Notes: a model not told the origin generated them from the letters alone. A stretch of DNA of 10,555 nucleotides from Nitrososphaerota archaeon (GCA_005877185.1 VBPQ01000041.1:1-10555), one strand, 5' to 3'. Counted from the first letter of the stretch, positions 1 to 7,124 are shown. Translations and numbers: made by a program.

Positions 1-131
1 TTCGTTTCTGAGAAGAGTCACGGGCGAGGTCCACTGCGCCGGCGGAGAGGGGCCGCCCAGGGAGTGGCTTTTAGGCTGACGATGCAGAGGGGCATCCTCC
101 TCCGAAGATGGACGCTGAATTCATAACGCAG

Positions 132-137
132 TTAATA
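132..137 (+). promoter_or_regulatory. Possible TATA element for the 151-903 gene
   Basis: The AT-rich hexamer TTAATA stands out in GC-rich surroundings. Its centre is only about 16 nt before the TTG at 151 but about 28 nt before the in-frame TTG at 163. The second spacing matches a leaderless archaeal promoter. No BRE or Shine-Dalgarno site is obvious. Confidence 0.35.
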
Positions 138-150
138 CGCATCCGCTGAT

Positions 151-903
151 TTGTCCCAACCGTTGACGGACGATTCGCAGGACAAGTCTAAGACGGAAGT
201 CGTCGACCATCTCGTTCGCGTACAAGCGGAGCTGGGGAGACTCGCCAAGCTTGCCACGATAGAGTCAGCGGAGAGGGAGGAGCTCGTCGCGATGATAAAG
301 CAGCTCCAGTCGTGGGTGAGGACCGAGGTCAAGCTGGACGTTTCATCGTTGGGGCAGGCATTCTCGGGGGACAAGGAGGTATACCTGGACGCCGACTGCA
401 ATCTCGTGGTTGTGGAGGAGCACGGCGGGGTTGTCAAGAAGCCTGTCGACCTGCTGGACCCCGCGTTATTCCTGATAGTCGCACGGGAAGTGACACCGCG
501 GCTGCTCAAGACCGTCTCCGCGAAGGTCGCGGCAATCATGGAACCGCCGAAGCCTTCGATACGCGTCATTATTCTCGCGGGAAAGAAGGGCTCGGACTTT
601 CGGAAGCATCCTCCACACTTCTTCGTAATGAACTCGGGGGGAGCAGCTAAAGAACTCGGCCTATCCGTGAGGCCGAGGTACGGCATCGGCACCTACGGGC
701 GACCCAAGGTGTACGGGCCGTTAACCCTCAATCCCAATCAGCAGACCGAGCTGAAACTTGATAAGTTCAAGGAAGCCGATGTCTTCACCTCGCTCCTCGT
801 GGAGGTGGCTTGCAAGGCACCCGACGGACGAACGTATCGTGGAAGAGCGACCTTCTCTGTCGATAACCATTTATGGCAGGAGATCGCTCTCTCGACATCG
901 TAG
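151..903 (+). CDS. Hypothetical protein, helical N-terminus with beta-rich C-terminus
   Basis: I do not recognise this 250-residue soluble protein. Residues 15-60 are charged and helix-prone, possibly a short coiled coil. Residues 76-130 mix strand and helix. Residues 135-250 are rich in predicted strands, with a Pro/Gly/Tyr stretch (about 174-190) followed by alternating polar and hydrophobic segments that could form an Ig-like sandwich. There is no signal peptide, membrane segment or catalytic motif. TTG at 151 is the first start after an in-frame stop at 133-135. TTG at 163 (246 residues) fits the upstream TATA element better. The gene stands alone and converges on the minus-strand cluster. 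Coding status rests on length and coherent composition, against shorter, low-complexity readings in the other frames. Confidence 0.7.
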   Translation: MSQPLTDDSQDKSKTEVVDHLVRVQAELGRLAKLATIESAEREELVAMIKQLQSWVRTEVKLDVSSLGQAFSGDKEVYLDADCNLVVVEEHGGVVKKPVDLLDPALFLIVAREVTPRLLKTVSAKVAAIMEPPKPSIRVIILAGKKGSDFRKHPPHFFVMNSGGAAKELGLSVRPRYGIGTYGRPKVYGPLTLNPNQQTELKLDKFKEADVFTSLLVEVACKAPDGRTYRGRATFSVDNHLWQEIALSTS

Positions 904-1147
904 AGGACGAAGACGGTGCCCTCGTCAGGTAGATACGAAGACCATATCAGACGACCGCTAGGCGGCTCTGGCGCGATGGCCCCGGGACATCCGCGCGACG
1001 ATCCTGATGCTGATTCTCCTTGAGAGGCTCCTTCTTCGGCGCGGACCCAGTCGGTTATCATTCGAATAGGACGTGGGGCGATTGTTCATCACCTTCATCT
1101 CCGTCCAACTCCTGGTTCCGGTCAATCAATCCCTTGACGGAACTGAC

Positions 1148-1154
1148 TTTTTTT
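1148..1154 (+). terminator. Oligo-T tract, possible archaeal terminator
   Basis: A run of seven T lies in the 260-nt gap between the convergent genes at 151-903 and 2561-1164. Archaeal RNA polymerase often terminates at oligo-T without a hairpin, so this may end the plus-strand transcript with a 3' UTR of about 245 nt. I saw nothing else supportable in 904-1163. Confidence 0.35.
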
Positions 1155-1163
1155 GCTCGCGGG

Positions 1164-2561
1164 CTACGACGACCTGGTCAACCTGAGTCCGGACGCATCG
1201 TAGACCATTATGTTTGGAAAGAGTCCTCTAATCACGTTGACAACCCTCTCCTCGTGCGCCCCCGCCGTCATAAGAAAGGTCGAGGCGACCTTGTTCCCTC
1301 CCATGCTTTCGTTCGCCTGCTTGAGGAACTTGTAGGCGTTCTCGACTCCCGTCAATAGGACAATATCCGAGACGCTATCGAAGATGATCGCCACGCCCGT
1401 GACGGAGTTCGAAGCGATCGTCTTGTCGAGCAGGTCGAGAAGCACCGCGTGGTCGTTGTTCGGGACGAGGACCTGGTAGGGCTGGTCGTCCGGCCTCGGG
1501 TATGAGACCCTGCCAGAGAGGATGTAGAACCTCACTCCGGGAACCCTAGTGAGGGCGTTGTAGACCGGGCTCCCCTTGGAGGTGAACGCGTAGACGGGGA
1601 TGTTGTTCGAGCTCAGCTCCACAGCGAAGTCGACGATTACCTGTTCGTAGGCGAGGGAGGAGTCCACCTCGAGGAGGGTCTTTGCCTCCCGTACCACCCC
1701 CGGTTCTCTGCCCAGACGGCTCGAGAATGGATAGGTCGCCGCCCCCGGCTGTCTGGCTCGTGTAGGTTCGAAGAAGCCGGTGAGGAGGGAAGCCCTCCTG
1801 AAGACGAGGGCGGTGACGCCGAAAGCTACAGAGGCGATCAGGTACCCGAATGGAGTCGCGTCTACATGGAGGGAGGAGAGGACGTACCCGTTGAAGGCGA
1901 GGAGGTCGAGCCCGATCCCGCTCCAGCAGACCGGGAGAATTACCAGGACTCTCCGGATCGCCTTGTCCTTCACCTTTCTCGCGGCGAGCACGAGGAGGGT
2001 GGACGGATAGACCATGAAGATCAGCAGTATGGAGAGCAGGACCTCGAGGTAGAGAGGGGTGAATTGAGGGCTCGGCAAGAGAAGGCCCGGGATAATCGTT
2101 GATATGTACTGAGACGGGTCGGACGGGTTGGTGAAGGGATGGGCCGCTGCTAGGTAGACGGCGGCGAAGACGATCAACCCGACGTAGGCAGCGAAAGGCA
2201 GGACCTGCCCCTTCTTCGAGAGGAGCTCAGCGACGATCCCCCGGTAGCCGACACCCTTTGGGACGAGGTAGACGGTGACGGCGATAAGGGTGAGAAGGAT
2301 GACGTCGGCGAGGACGAAGACCGTACCGCCGATCGTGTAAACGTCTATGAAATTCGTAGAGAGGAGGCTCGTCCTCAGAAGCTCGAAGACGACGAGCCCC
2401 ATGAAGAGTATGTGGACCCCGATCAGTGGGCCCCTCCCGAAGCTGTAGGCTGTCATCTTCTGCCTGTAGACGTAGTAGGCAGAGAGCCCCGTGATCTGGA
2501 GGGTGATGATGTAGACGAGTGGGTAGAGTACGAATGAGATTGAGGCTGCGGTGTCTGCCAT
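1164..2561 (-). CDS. Seven-helix membrane protein with degenerate KaiC/RecA-like (DUF835-like) cytoplasmic domain
   Basis: This 465-residue protein has about seven hydrophobic segments (roughly residues 9-31, 45-65, 78-99, 120-141, 170-195, 204-224 and 236-255). A linker rich in Arg and Pro (265-290) leads to a soluble domain at 293-465. That domain follows RecA/KaiC order: a strand where the P-loop should be (LLEVDSSLAYEQ, with no GxxxxGKT), a strand resembling the ATFEE strand of KaiC (VYAFTS, 323-328), and a Walker B-like AIIFDS (391-396). It resembles the archaeal DUF835 type, which would sense or bind partners rather than hydrolyse ATP (inference). The ATG at 2561 lies 9 nt after the KaiC-like frame and has a GGAG 7 nt upstream, so the gene is probably co-transcribed with it. 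It is the last gene of the cluster. Confidence 0.8.
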   Translation of the reverse strand: MADTAASISFVLYPLVYIITLQITGLSAYYVYRQKMTAYSFGRGPLIGVHILFMGLVVFELLRTSLLSTNFIDVYTIGGTVFVLADVILLTLIAVTVYLVPKGVGYRGIVAELLSKKGQVLPFAAYVGLIVFAAVYLAAAHPFTNPSDPSQYISTIIPGLLLPSPQFTPLYLEVLLSILLIFMVYPSTLLVLAARKVKDKAIRRVLVILPVCWSGIGLDLLAFNGYVLSSLHVDATPFGYLIASVAFGVTALVFRRASLLTGFFEPTRARQPGAATYPFSSRLGREPGVVREAKTLLEVDSSLAYEQVIVDFAVELSSNNIPVYAFTSKGSPVYNALTRVPGVRFYILSGRVSYPRPDDQPYQVLVPNNDHAVLLDLLDKTIASNSVTGVAIIFDSVSDIVLLTGVENAYKFLKQANESMGGNKVASTFLMTAGAHEERVVNVIRGLFPNIMVYDASGLRLTRSS

Positions 2562-2570
2562 GATCAGCTC

Positions 2571-3210
2571 CTAGTACTTGGAGATGGTAATCGCGGGCGA
2601 GAAGATCACGGAGTGGTATCTCTTGCTGTGCTCTGTCCCTCTCATCTTCAGGATGATGAATCGTGTCCTGTACTGGTCTGAGCTCAACCAGTTCTCGAGG
2701 AGCATCACAGAATCGGCCACGAAGCCCTCTATTCCGAAGCCCGCGGCGATCGAATGGTTGAGTGTCATGAACGCTGTTATCTTCTCCTCCTTCAGCGTCC
2801 TGTACATCGTCTTCATGAAAGTCCGCAGCTCGAAGGGAGAATCACTCGCGAGGAGGAGAGCGGTAAGCGAATCGATTACGAGGATCGTGCCTCCGGTTTC
2901 TTTGACCGCGCTTAGCAGAAGCTGGATGTTCGATTCGAGTTCCTTCCCCCTGAGCGCGTCGAGGTCGAGCAGCTTCAGCCCACCGTTGGCTTCGAGCTGT
3001 CCGAATCTGATTCCCAGTTTTGAGAGGTTCTGCTTCAGGTACTCGGAGGACTCCTCGAAGGTCGCGTAGACTGCTTTCTGATTGGACTTGGAGACGGGTC
3101 TTTCCGACCCCGGGCGCGCCAGCCAGGATGTGTATGTCGCCCCTTATCAGACCTCCCTCGATGAGCTCGTCCAGCCCCGGCACCCCCGTCGCGATCCTCT
3201 CGGGATTCAA
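2571..3210 (-). pseudogene. KaiC-like RecA-superfamily ATPase, frameshifted beside the P-loop
   Basis: The first frame starts at TTG 3210, with AAAGGAGG upstream. It encodes a normal KaiC-like N-terminus (TGVPGLDELIEGG) and Walker A GAPGVGKT (codons 3120-3097), then turns into an Arg/Pro-rich nonsense tail that ends at 2842. The rest of the protein is intact in the frame that ends at 2571. It has the AVYATFEE strand from 3074, Walker B LVIDSLTA, and the family C-terminus KMRGTEHSKRYHS. Only 22 nt separate GKT from AVYATFEE, whereas the paralogue at 6429 has 51 nt there. About 29 nt are therefore missing, removing most of the helix after the P-loop and shifting frame. No stop interrupts the downstream frame, so the lesion is recent, an assembly error, or less likely a programmed shift. 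An intact gene would encode about 220 residues. Confidence 0.82.
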
Positions 3211-3250
3211 CGATTCCCGCCCGCCTCCTTTACTATTTCAACTACACGCT

Positions 3251-4246
3251 TCATCCCATTCTTACCTCAAGCGTATGGGTGAGCTCCAAGAGCGTCTCCC
3301 TCGCCTCCGACTCGGGAAGCTTCTGCAGGAGGTCCCTGCTCTCCGCGGCCTGCCTGCTCAAGAGGGTGCTGGCGTACTCGAACGAACCCAGCTCCCGCAG
3401 GGTCTTGCGGAGCCTCTCCGCCTCGGGGGCGCTGAACCACTTCTTGAAGAGGAGAGAGCTGATGACATTTCTCTGCATCGGGTCTGCCTTCGAGAGCGCG
3501 TGGGTGAGCACGATGTTGCTGGAGTTGTTCTGTACGTCCTTGAGGGCAGGCTTGCCCGTGGTGCGCGTATCGCCGAGGATGTCGAGGATGTCGTCACCGA
3601 TCTGGAAGGCGACACCGAATGTCTCTCCGAACTCGTACATGAGCCTCGTGATCTCCTCGCCTGCTCCAGCCACCACGGCGCCGGAGGCTGCCGCGGCTGC
3701 GAAGAGGGAACCGGTCTTCAGCGCCACGGTTCGCAGGTAGTCCGCCTCCGACATGTTCTTCTCGGCGGAGAGGGCGAGCTCCATGAACTCGCCGTCCGCT
3801 GCCAGCTTCGCGGCCTGGGCCACGTACCCGACGAGTTGGGCGAACCTCTCCTTCGTGATCTTCGAATCCTTGTACCTGGCGAGCTGGGCGAAGATCTCGA
3901 AGATCAGGCTGTCCGAGAGAAGAATCGCCCGCGAGAGGCCGTACCTCTTCTGCGCCGTCGGAGTCGAGTGTCTCAGTGAGGACTCGTCGATGATATCGTC
4001 CTGCACCAGGGAGGCAGAATGGGCGAGCTCGTAACAGATTGCCACGGGGAGGGCCTCTTCATAACTCTTCGAGATCGCCTCGCAGACGAGCAGCGTGATG
4101 AGGGGACGGAGCCTCTTCCCCCCCGCCTGGAGGGCCTCCCTCGCGGCCTTCGAGAGCCAAGAGTCCTTTCGGTACGTCTCCGAAAGCCCCTCCTCGATTC
4201 TCGCCTTGTAGCGGTCCAGGACTGAGTTGGGGTCGTCCGGGTGCAT
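3251..4246 (-). CDS. Polyprenyl diphosphate synthase (trans-isoprenyl synthase)
   Basis: The protein condenses isopentenyl diphosphate with allylic diphosphates to build an all-trans isoprenoid chain in the cytoplasm. Its 331 residues carry the family motifs in order: GGKRLRP (42-48), first Asp-rich motif DDIID (83-87), KTGSLF (177-182), second Asp-rich motif GDDILD (217-222) and GKPALKD (231-237). The fifth residue before the first motif is Ala78, and the context ELAHSASLVQ resembles long-chain synthases (hepta- or octaprenyl type) more than GGPP synthases, which carry an aromatic residue there. I chose ATG 4246 because a purine-rich repeat ending in GGAGAAG precedes it. An ATG at 4294 would overlap the UbiA gene and add a low-complexity Glu/Arg stretch. 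With UbiA just upstream, quinone side-chain synthesis is plausible. The exact product is not determinable here. Confidence 0.93.
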   Translation of the reverse strand: MHPDDPNSVLDRYKARIEEGLSETYRKDSWLSKAAREALQAGGKRLRPLITLLVCEAISKSYEEALPVAICYELAHSASLVQDDIIDESSLRHSTPTAQKRYGLSRAILLSDSLIFEIFAQLARYKDSKITKERFAQLVGYVAQAAKLAADGEFMELALSAEKNMSEADYLRTVALKTGSLFAAAAASGAVVAGAGEEITRLMYEFGETFGVAFQIGDDILDILGDTRTTGKPALKDVQNNSSNIVLTHALSKADPMQRNVISSLLFKKWFSAPEAERLRKTLRELGSFEYASTLLSRQAAESRDLLQKLPESEARETLLELTHTLEVRMG

Positions 4247-4248
4247 CT

Positions 4249-4270
4249 TCTCCCTCTCCCTCTCCCTCTC
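4249..4270 (-). repeat. Hexanucleotide tandem repeat serving as ribosome-binding region
   Basis: On the minus strand the unit GAGGGA (TCTCCC on the plus strand) is repeated about 3.7 times between the UbiA stop codon and the ATG at 4246. It offers several overlapping Shine-Dalgarno-like sites for the polyprenyl synthase. If translation instead began at 4294, the repeat would encode alternating Glu and Arg. Confidence 0.6.
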
Positions 4271-4274
4271 GAGC

Positions 4275-5141
4275 TCAGAAGAGTATCTTGCCAAGATAGA
4301 TCAGGGGTCCCCAGAGGACGTACTCTCCGTCTGCGACGACGTCGCACAGGAAGCCGATCCTCGCTCTCTCGCTCGAAGCGAGCCATCGGTAGACGGAGGA
4401 GTAGACGGGGAGGGTCATCAGGATGAGAGCGTATGTCGGGAGGAGGGCGAGCCCGACTAGGCCGACAAGGTAGAGCGACGAGAGAAGGTCGAGGAAGGCC
4501 ATGGCACGGAACGACCGCTCCCTCCCGAAGGCGACGGGGAGCGTCCTTATCCCGTTTGCCTTGTCACCCTCGAGGTCCCGGACGTCGAAGAGGATCGTGT
4601 TCAGCATGAGGCGCAGGAAGATGAAAGGGGCGATGAGGAGGAGCTCAAGACTCACTCGCTGGTAGTAGAGCGCGACGAGAAGCGGGATGAGCGACCAGCC
4701 GAACGAAACGGTGACATTCTTGAAGAGTATTTTCTCTTTGAGCTTGCGCGCCCCGAGGAGAGGCACCAACCTCCCCGAACCGACGCTGTAGAGGAGGCTC
4801 AAGAAGAGAGGCAGGAGAAGAGCGAGGAAGAAGGTGAGGTTGGTGAGAGCGGCGAGAAGGTAGCCGGCGGCGAAGCACGAGAGAGTGATCAGCGGGAGGT
4901 ACTTCCCCCTGCGGGCGAGGTAGCTCGTCCTCACCGGGTTTGAGACTGAGTCCTCCCCCATCTCAGCGCTTCTGTTCATCATGTATGCCCCGTAGGAGAA
5001 GAGGTATGCCATCATCAGGAGGGCCGCGGTGGGCTTCCCTCCGAGCACGACCGCGGAGGCCGACGCTATGCTCGCCGTTCCGAGCGCCAGTATGTGTCCG
5101 CCCATCACCAGCTCTCTGTAGGCGCTCGTGATGAGGCTCAT
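4275..5141 (-). CDS. UbiA-family membrane prenyltransferase
   Basis: This family transfers a polyprenyl chain from its diphosphate to an aromatic or lipid acceptor within the membrane. The 288-residue protein is highly hydrophobic, with about eight to nine membrane segments. The second Asp-rich motif is clear: DVRDLEGD (186-193), followed by the usual GIRTLPVAFG. The first motif reads NRSAEMGED (56-64), giving N-x3-E-x3-D, where Glu60 replaces the usual first Asp. The start ATG at 5141 overlaps the regulator's stop codon as ATGA, so the two genes are probably translationally coupled. Its neighbour downstream makes polyprenyl diphosphates, presumably its donor substrate. The acceptor is unknown. 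Candidates are menaquinone or other quinone precursors, heme, or an ether-lipid intermediate. Confidence 0.9.
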   Translation of the reverse strand: MSLITSAYRELVMGGHILALGTASIASASAVVLGGKPTAALLMMAYLFSYGAYMMNRSAEMGEDSVSNPVRTSYLARRGKYLPLITLSCFAAGYLLAALTNLTFFLALLLPLFLSLLYSVGSGRLVPLLGARKLKEKILFKNVTVSFGWSLIPLLVALYYQRVSLELLLIAPFIFLRLMLNTILFDVRDLEGDKANGIRTLPVAFGRERSFRAMAFLDLLSSLYLVGLVGLALLPTYALILMTLPVYSSVYRWLASSERARIGFLCDVVADGEYVLWGPLIYLGKILF

Positions 5142-6250
5142 GGCTGTTTTCGCGGTATTTCCTCGAGATCGTCGGTGAGACCGAAGAGCCTCCAGCCGAG
5201 ATTCTTGTCGAACATCTGGTCCGGGAGGCTAAGGTACTTGGTGCGCGAGGGGTCGAGCATCGTCATCTCGTACTTGTTCCTGAGGCTCTCGCTGTTCGCT
5301 TCGATGTACTTCATCGTCTCGTGAAAATGCGCGATCGGGATGTCCAGGAATGCGTAGTACCTTCTATCCTCTGTCCCCGCCTCCAGCCAGGTGAAGGGAA
5401 GCTTGTTGAAGAGCTTGCGAGGGGTCGCGATCTCGTCCTGCCCCAGACTCTTGAAGGAGAAGATGAGCTGCATGATCTGACTCGTCGCACCCTCCCTAAA
5501 AGGAACGACCCACCGGATCCTGTTCCCCAGCATCAGGTTCCCCTTGACCACGTGCTCGGTGTGGTGGTACCTGACCGTCCTCGGATTGGCGTTAATCTCC
5601 TTGCCTATCTTTGCCAGCCCCGAGGTGGGGTCCTCCCCGAGGTACCTGAGTATCTTCAGGTCGACCTCGTCGACCTTGGAGTCTCTGTTCACGGAGAACG
5701 AAGTCACTCCGGCCTCCTGCGCGGTCCCGTCGATCTTGTGCCAATCCACGGCCCAGCTCTTTGCGTCGAAGTCGTAGAGTTCGGACCGGAACGGGGGGTA
5801 CCTGATCCAGTAGAGTTCGGTGGATTCGAAGTCCTGTATCAGCCCCTTCTGCTTCAGGGCAGAGATCGTCTCCAGGTATTTCTTCTTGAACCGGTACGGG
5901 ATGCCGTAGAGGCAGACGTACTTGTCCGTACCCACGCACTTCCCCATGATCAGGAGGTACTGGACCCGGTCGAGCCATCCTCCCGCTCCCGCAACCGCTC
6001 CTCCGTTCGAGGAGCCGCCCGCTGTAATCGTCAGGAGCCCCATCGAGAAGCCGAGCTCGCTGTAGTTCACGTTGATGGAGAGGTCGAGGCCGAACTTCGC
6101 GAGTTGCTTGCTCACCTTGTACCTCACCGTTTCGGGGTTGAGGCCCGTAAGTCTCGCGATGAGGGAGTAGTTCGAGGCGCCGACCTGCTTTATGGTTTCC
6201 AGTAGCACATAGTCTTGGTTCCTCCTCTGGAGCCTGTCGAACTCCGTCAT
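5138..6250 (-). CDS. Transcriptional regulator with two Lrp/AsnC-like HTH domains
   Basis: The 370-residue protein has an N-terminal winged-HTH (about residues 13-50) with recognition-helix sequence NPETVRYKV and a second HTH (about 195-232) with NPRTVRYHH. The shared NPxTVRY signature suggests internal duplication. Each HTH is followed by a mixed alpha/beta region (about 57-150 and 245-330), possibly divergent ligand-binding RAM-like domains. A Gly/Ala/Ser linker lies at 77-91. There is no membrane segment. I chose ATG 6250 over an in-frame ATG at 6466 because a TATA-like element lies 33 nt before it, and the first HTH begins soon after. As the first gene of the cluster, divergent from the intact KaiC-like gene, it may control both transcripts and itself (inference). 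The effector is unknown. Confidence 0.85.
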   Translation of the reverse strand: MTEFDRLQRRNQDYVLLETIKQVGASNYSLIARLTGLNPETVRYKVSKQLAKFGLDLSINVNYSELGFSMGLLTITAGGSSNGGAVAGAGGWLDRVQYLLIMGKCVGTDKYVCLYGIPYRFKKKYLETISALKQKGLIQDFESTELYWIRYPPFRSELYDFDAKSWAVDWHKIDGTAQEAGVTSFSVNRDSKVDEVDLKILRYLGEDPTSGLAKIGKEINANPRTVRYHHTEHVVKGNLMLGNRIRWVVPFREGATSQIMQLIFSFKSLGQDEIATPRKLFNKLPFTWLEAGTEDRRYYAFLDIPIAHFHETMKYIEANSESLRNKYEMTMLDPSRTKYLSLPDQMFDKNLGWRLFGLTDDLEEIPRKQP

Positions 6251-6279
6251 ACCCGGCGAGAAAGAGACGGGGTCGAAAG

Positions 6280-6286
6280 TAATAAA
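6280..6286 (-). promoter_or_regulatory. TATA-like element for the minus-strand cluster
   Basis: On the minus strand TTTATTA (within TTTATTACTTT, 6286-6276) is centred about 33 nt before the ATG at 6250. This suggests a nearly leaderless transcript starting the regulator-UbiA-synthase-KaiC-membrane protein unit. No Shine-Dalgarno site precedes the ATG. Confidence 0.6.
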
Positions 6287-6387
6287 GGAAGATGAATTCT
6301 GGGTCCATCTGTCACGGTCGGGGGCGTCGCGGGTATTGCCGAATTCAAGGAAAAACGGCCCTCGGACTCTGCAGAACGGCCAACAAA

Positions 6388-6395
6388 CTATTTTA
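6388..6395 (+). promoter_or_regulatory. TATA-like element for the intact KaiC-like gene
   Basis: CTATTTTA is the most AT-rich segment upstream of ATG 6429, centred about 37 nt before it. It supports that start over the in-frame ATG at 6336, which would lie upstream of the promoter. Together with the element at 6280-6286 it defines a divergent control region of about 180 nt. Confidence 0.55.
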
Positions 6396-6428
6396 CGACG
6401 GTCGGCGGGGGTCATCGCGAGACAGTCG

Positions 6429-7124
6429 ATGGTGCAAGAGACGACCACTCGTTCGGCGACGGGCATACCGGGGCTGGACCCCTTGATTCAGGGCGGGCTT
6501 CAGACAGGTGACTTTGTGCTCCTGGTCGGCGACCTCGGAACGGGGAAGACCATCTTCTCCTCGGAGTTCGTCTACAACTCTGCGAAGAGGTTTGGGGAGG
6601 CGGCCGTCTTCGCGACATTCGAGGAGGACGTGGCCAGCCTGAAGAGAAACATGCTCAGGTTCGGCATGGACTTTGAAACTCTCGAGAAGGAGAAGAAGGT
6701 GAAGATCATCGACCTCGAGGCGTTGCAGGGAAGGGGGATGGGCTCGAACATCGAGACACTCCTGGGAGCCCTCGATACCCTGAGGGCGAGACGCCTCGTC
6801 GTAGATTCCCTTACGGCCTTCTTGAGCAGCGCTCAGGAGAAGTTCGATTACAGCTTCCTGATGCACCTGGTCTACAAGACACTGAAGAGGGAAGGAATAA
6901 CCACGCTGATGACAGTGAGCAGGTCGGCCGGCCCGCTCGCGGAGGTGGGGGTAGAGGAGTTCGTGGCCGACGGCATCTTCGAACTTCAGAACTACATCTC
7001 AAGGGACGTCGAACTCAAGACGAGGTTCATCATCAGGAAGCTGAGGGGGACTGACCACAGTCGGAGGTTCCACAGCGTCGTCTTTACCCCGAACGGAATC
7101 GAGATCCTCTCCTACACGCCCTAG
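6429..7124 (+). CDS. KaiC-like single-domain RecA-superfamily ATPase
   Basis: This 231-residue protein is one KaiC/RadA-type ATPase domain. It has the lead-in TGIPGLDPLIQGG (11-23), Walker A GDLGTGKT (34-41), the catalytic-glutamate strand ATFEED (62-67), Walker B RLVVDS (122-127) and the family C-terminal KLRGTDHSRRFHS (204-215). Such archaeal proteins lack the second KaiC domain and typically act as ATP-dependent switches or oligomeric regulators. The specific role here is unknown. It is clearly a paralogue of the frameshifted gene at 3210-2571: they agree through the FEE strand, the SNI helix, Walker B and the C-terminal half. It is transcribed divergently from the tandem-HTH regulator. 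It retains all ATPase motifs, so it may be the only functional KaiC-like protein of the locus. Confidence 0.9.
   Translation: MVQETTTRSATGIPGLDPLIQGGLQTGDFVLLVGDLGTGKTIFSSEFVYNSAKRFGEAAVFATFEEDVASLKRNMLRFGMDFETLEKEKKVKIIDLEALQGRGMGSNIETLLGALDTLRARRLVVDSLTAFLSSAQEKFDYSFLMHLVYKTLKREGITTLMTVSRSAGPLAEVGVEEFVADGIFELQNYISRDVELKTRFIIRKLRGTDHSRRFHSVVFTPNGIEILSYTP

Noticed and set aside
1..126. Possible 3' end of an upstream plus-strand gene (frames open to stops at 77-79 and 124-126)
   Set aside because: Both stretches are too short and carry no recognisable motif, so neither can be told from chance.
132..692. 186-codon minus-strand frame
   Set aside because: It is antisense to the 151-903 gene, rich in Ser/Thr/Arg, and has no motif.
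738..1061. 107-codon minus-strand frame in and after the first gene
   Set aside because: It is mostly antisense, has no family pattern and no promoter or ribosome-binding site.
1020..1358. 112-codon plus-strand frame
   Set aside because: It runs antisense into the membrane-protein gene and its composition is not protein-like.
3061..3120. Programmed ribosomal frameshift in the KaiC-like gene
   Set aside because: There is no slippery heptamer at the junction, and about ten codons of a conserved helix are missing, so a deletion or assembly error explains it better.
3020..3979. 319-codon plus-strand frame
   Set aside because: It is antisense to the well-supported polyprenyl synthase and the KaiC-like gene. 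Its Arg/Leu/Glu-rich sequence is what GC-rich antisense gives.
5321..6205. 294-codon plus-strand frame
   Set aside because: It is antisense to the tandem-HTH regulator and has no domain signature.
5592..6308. 238-codon minus-strand frame
   Set aside because: It is an alternative frame of the regulator gene, whose true frame has two clear HTHs.
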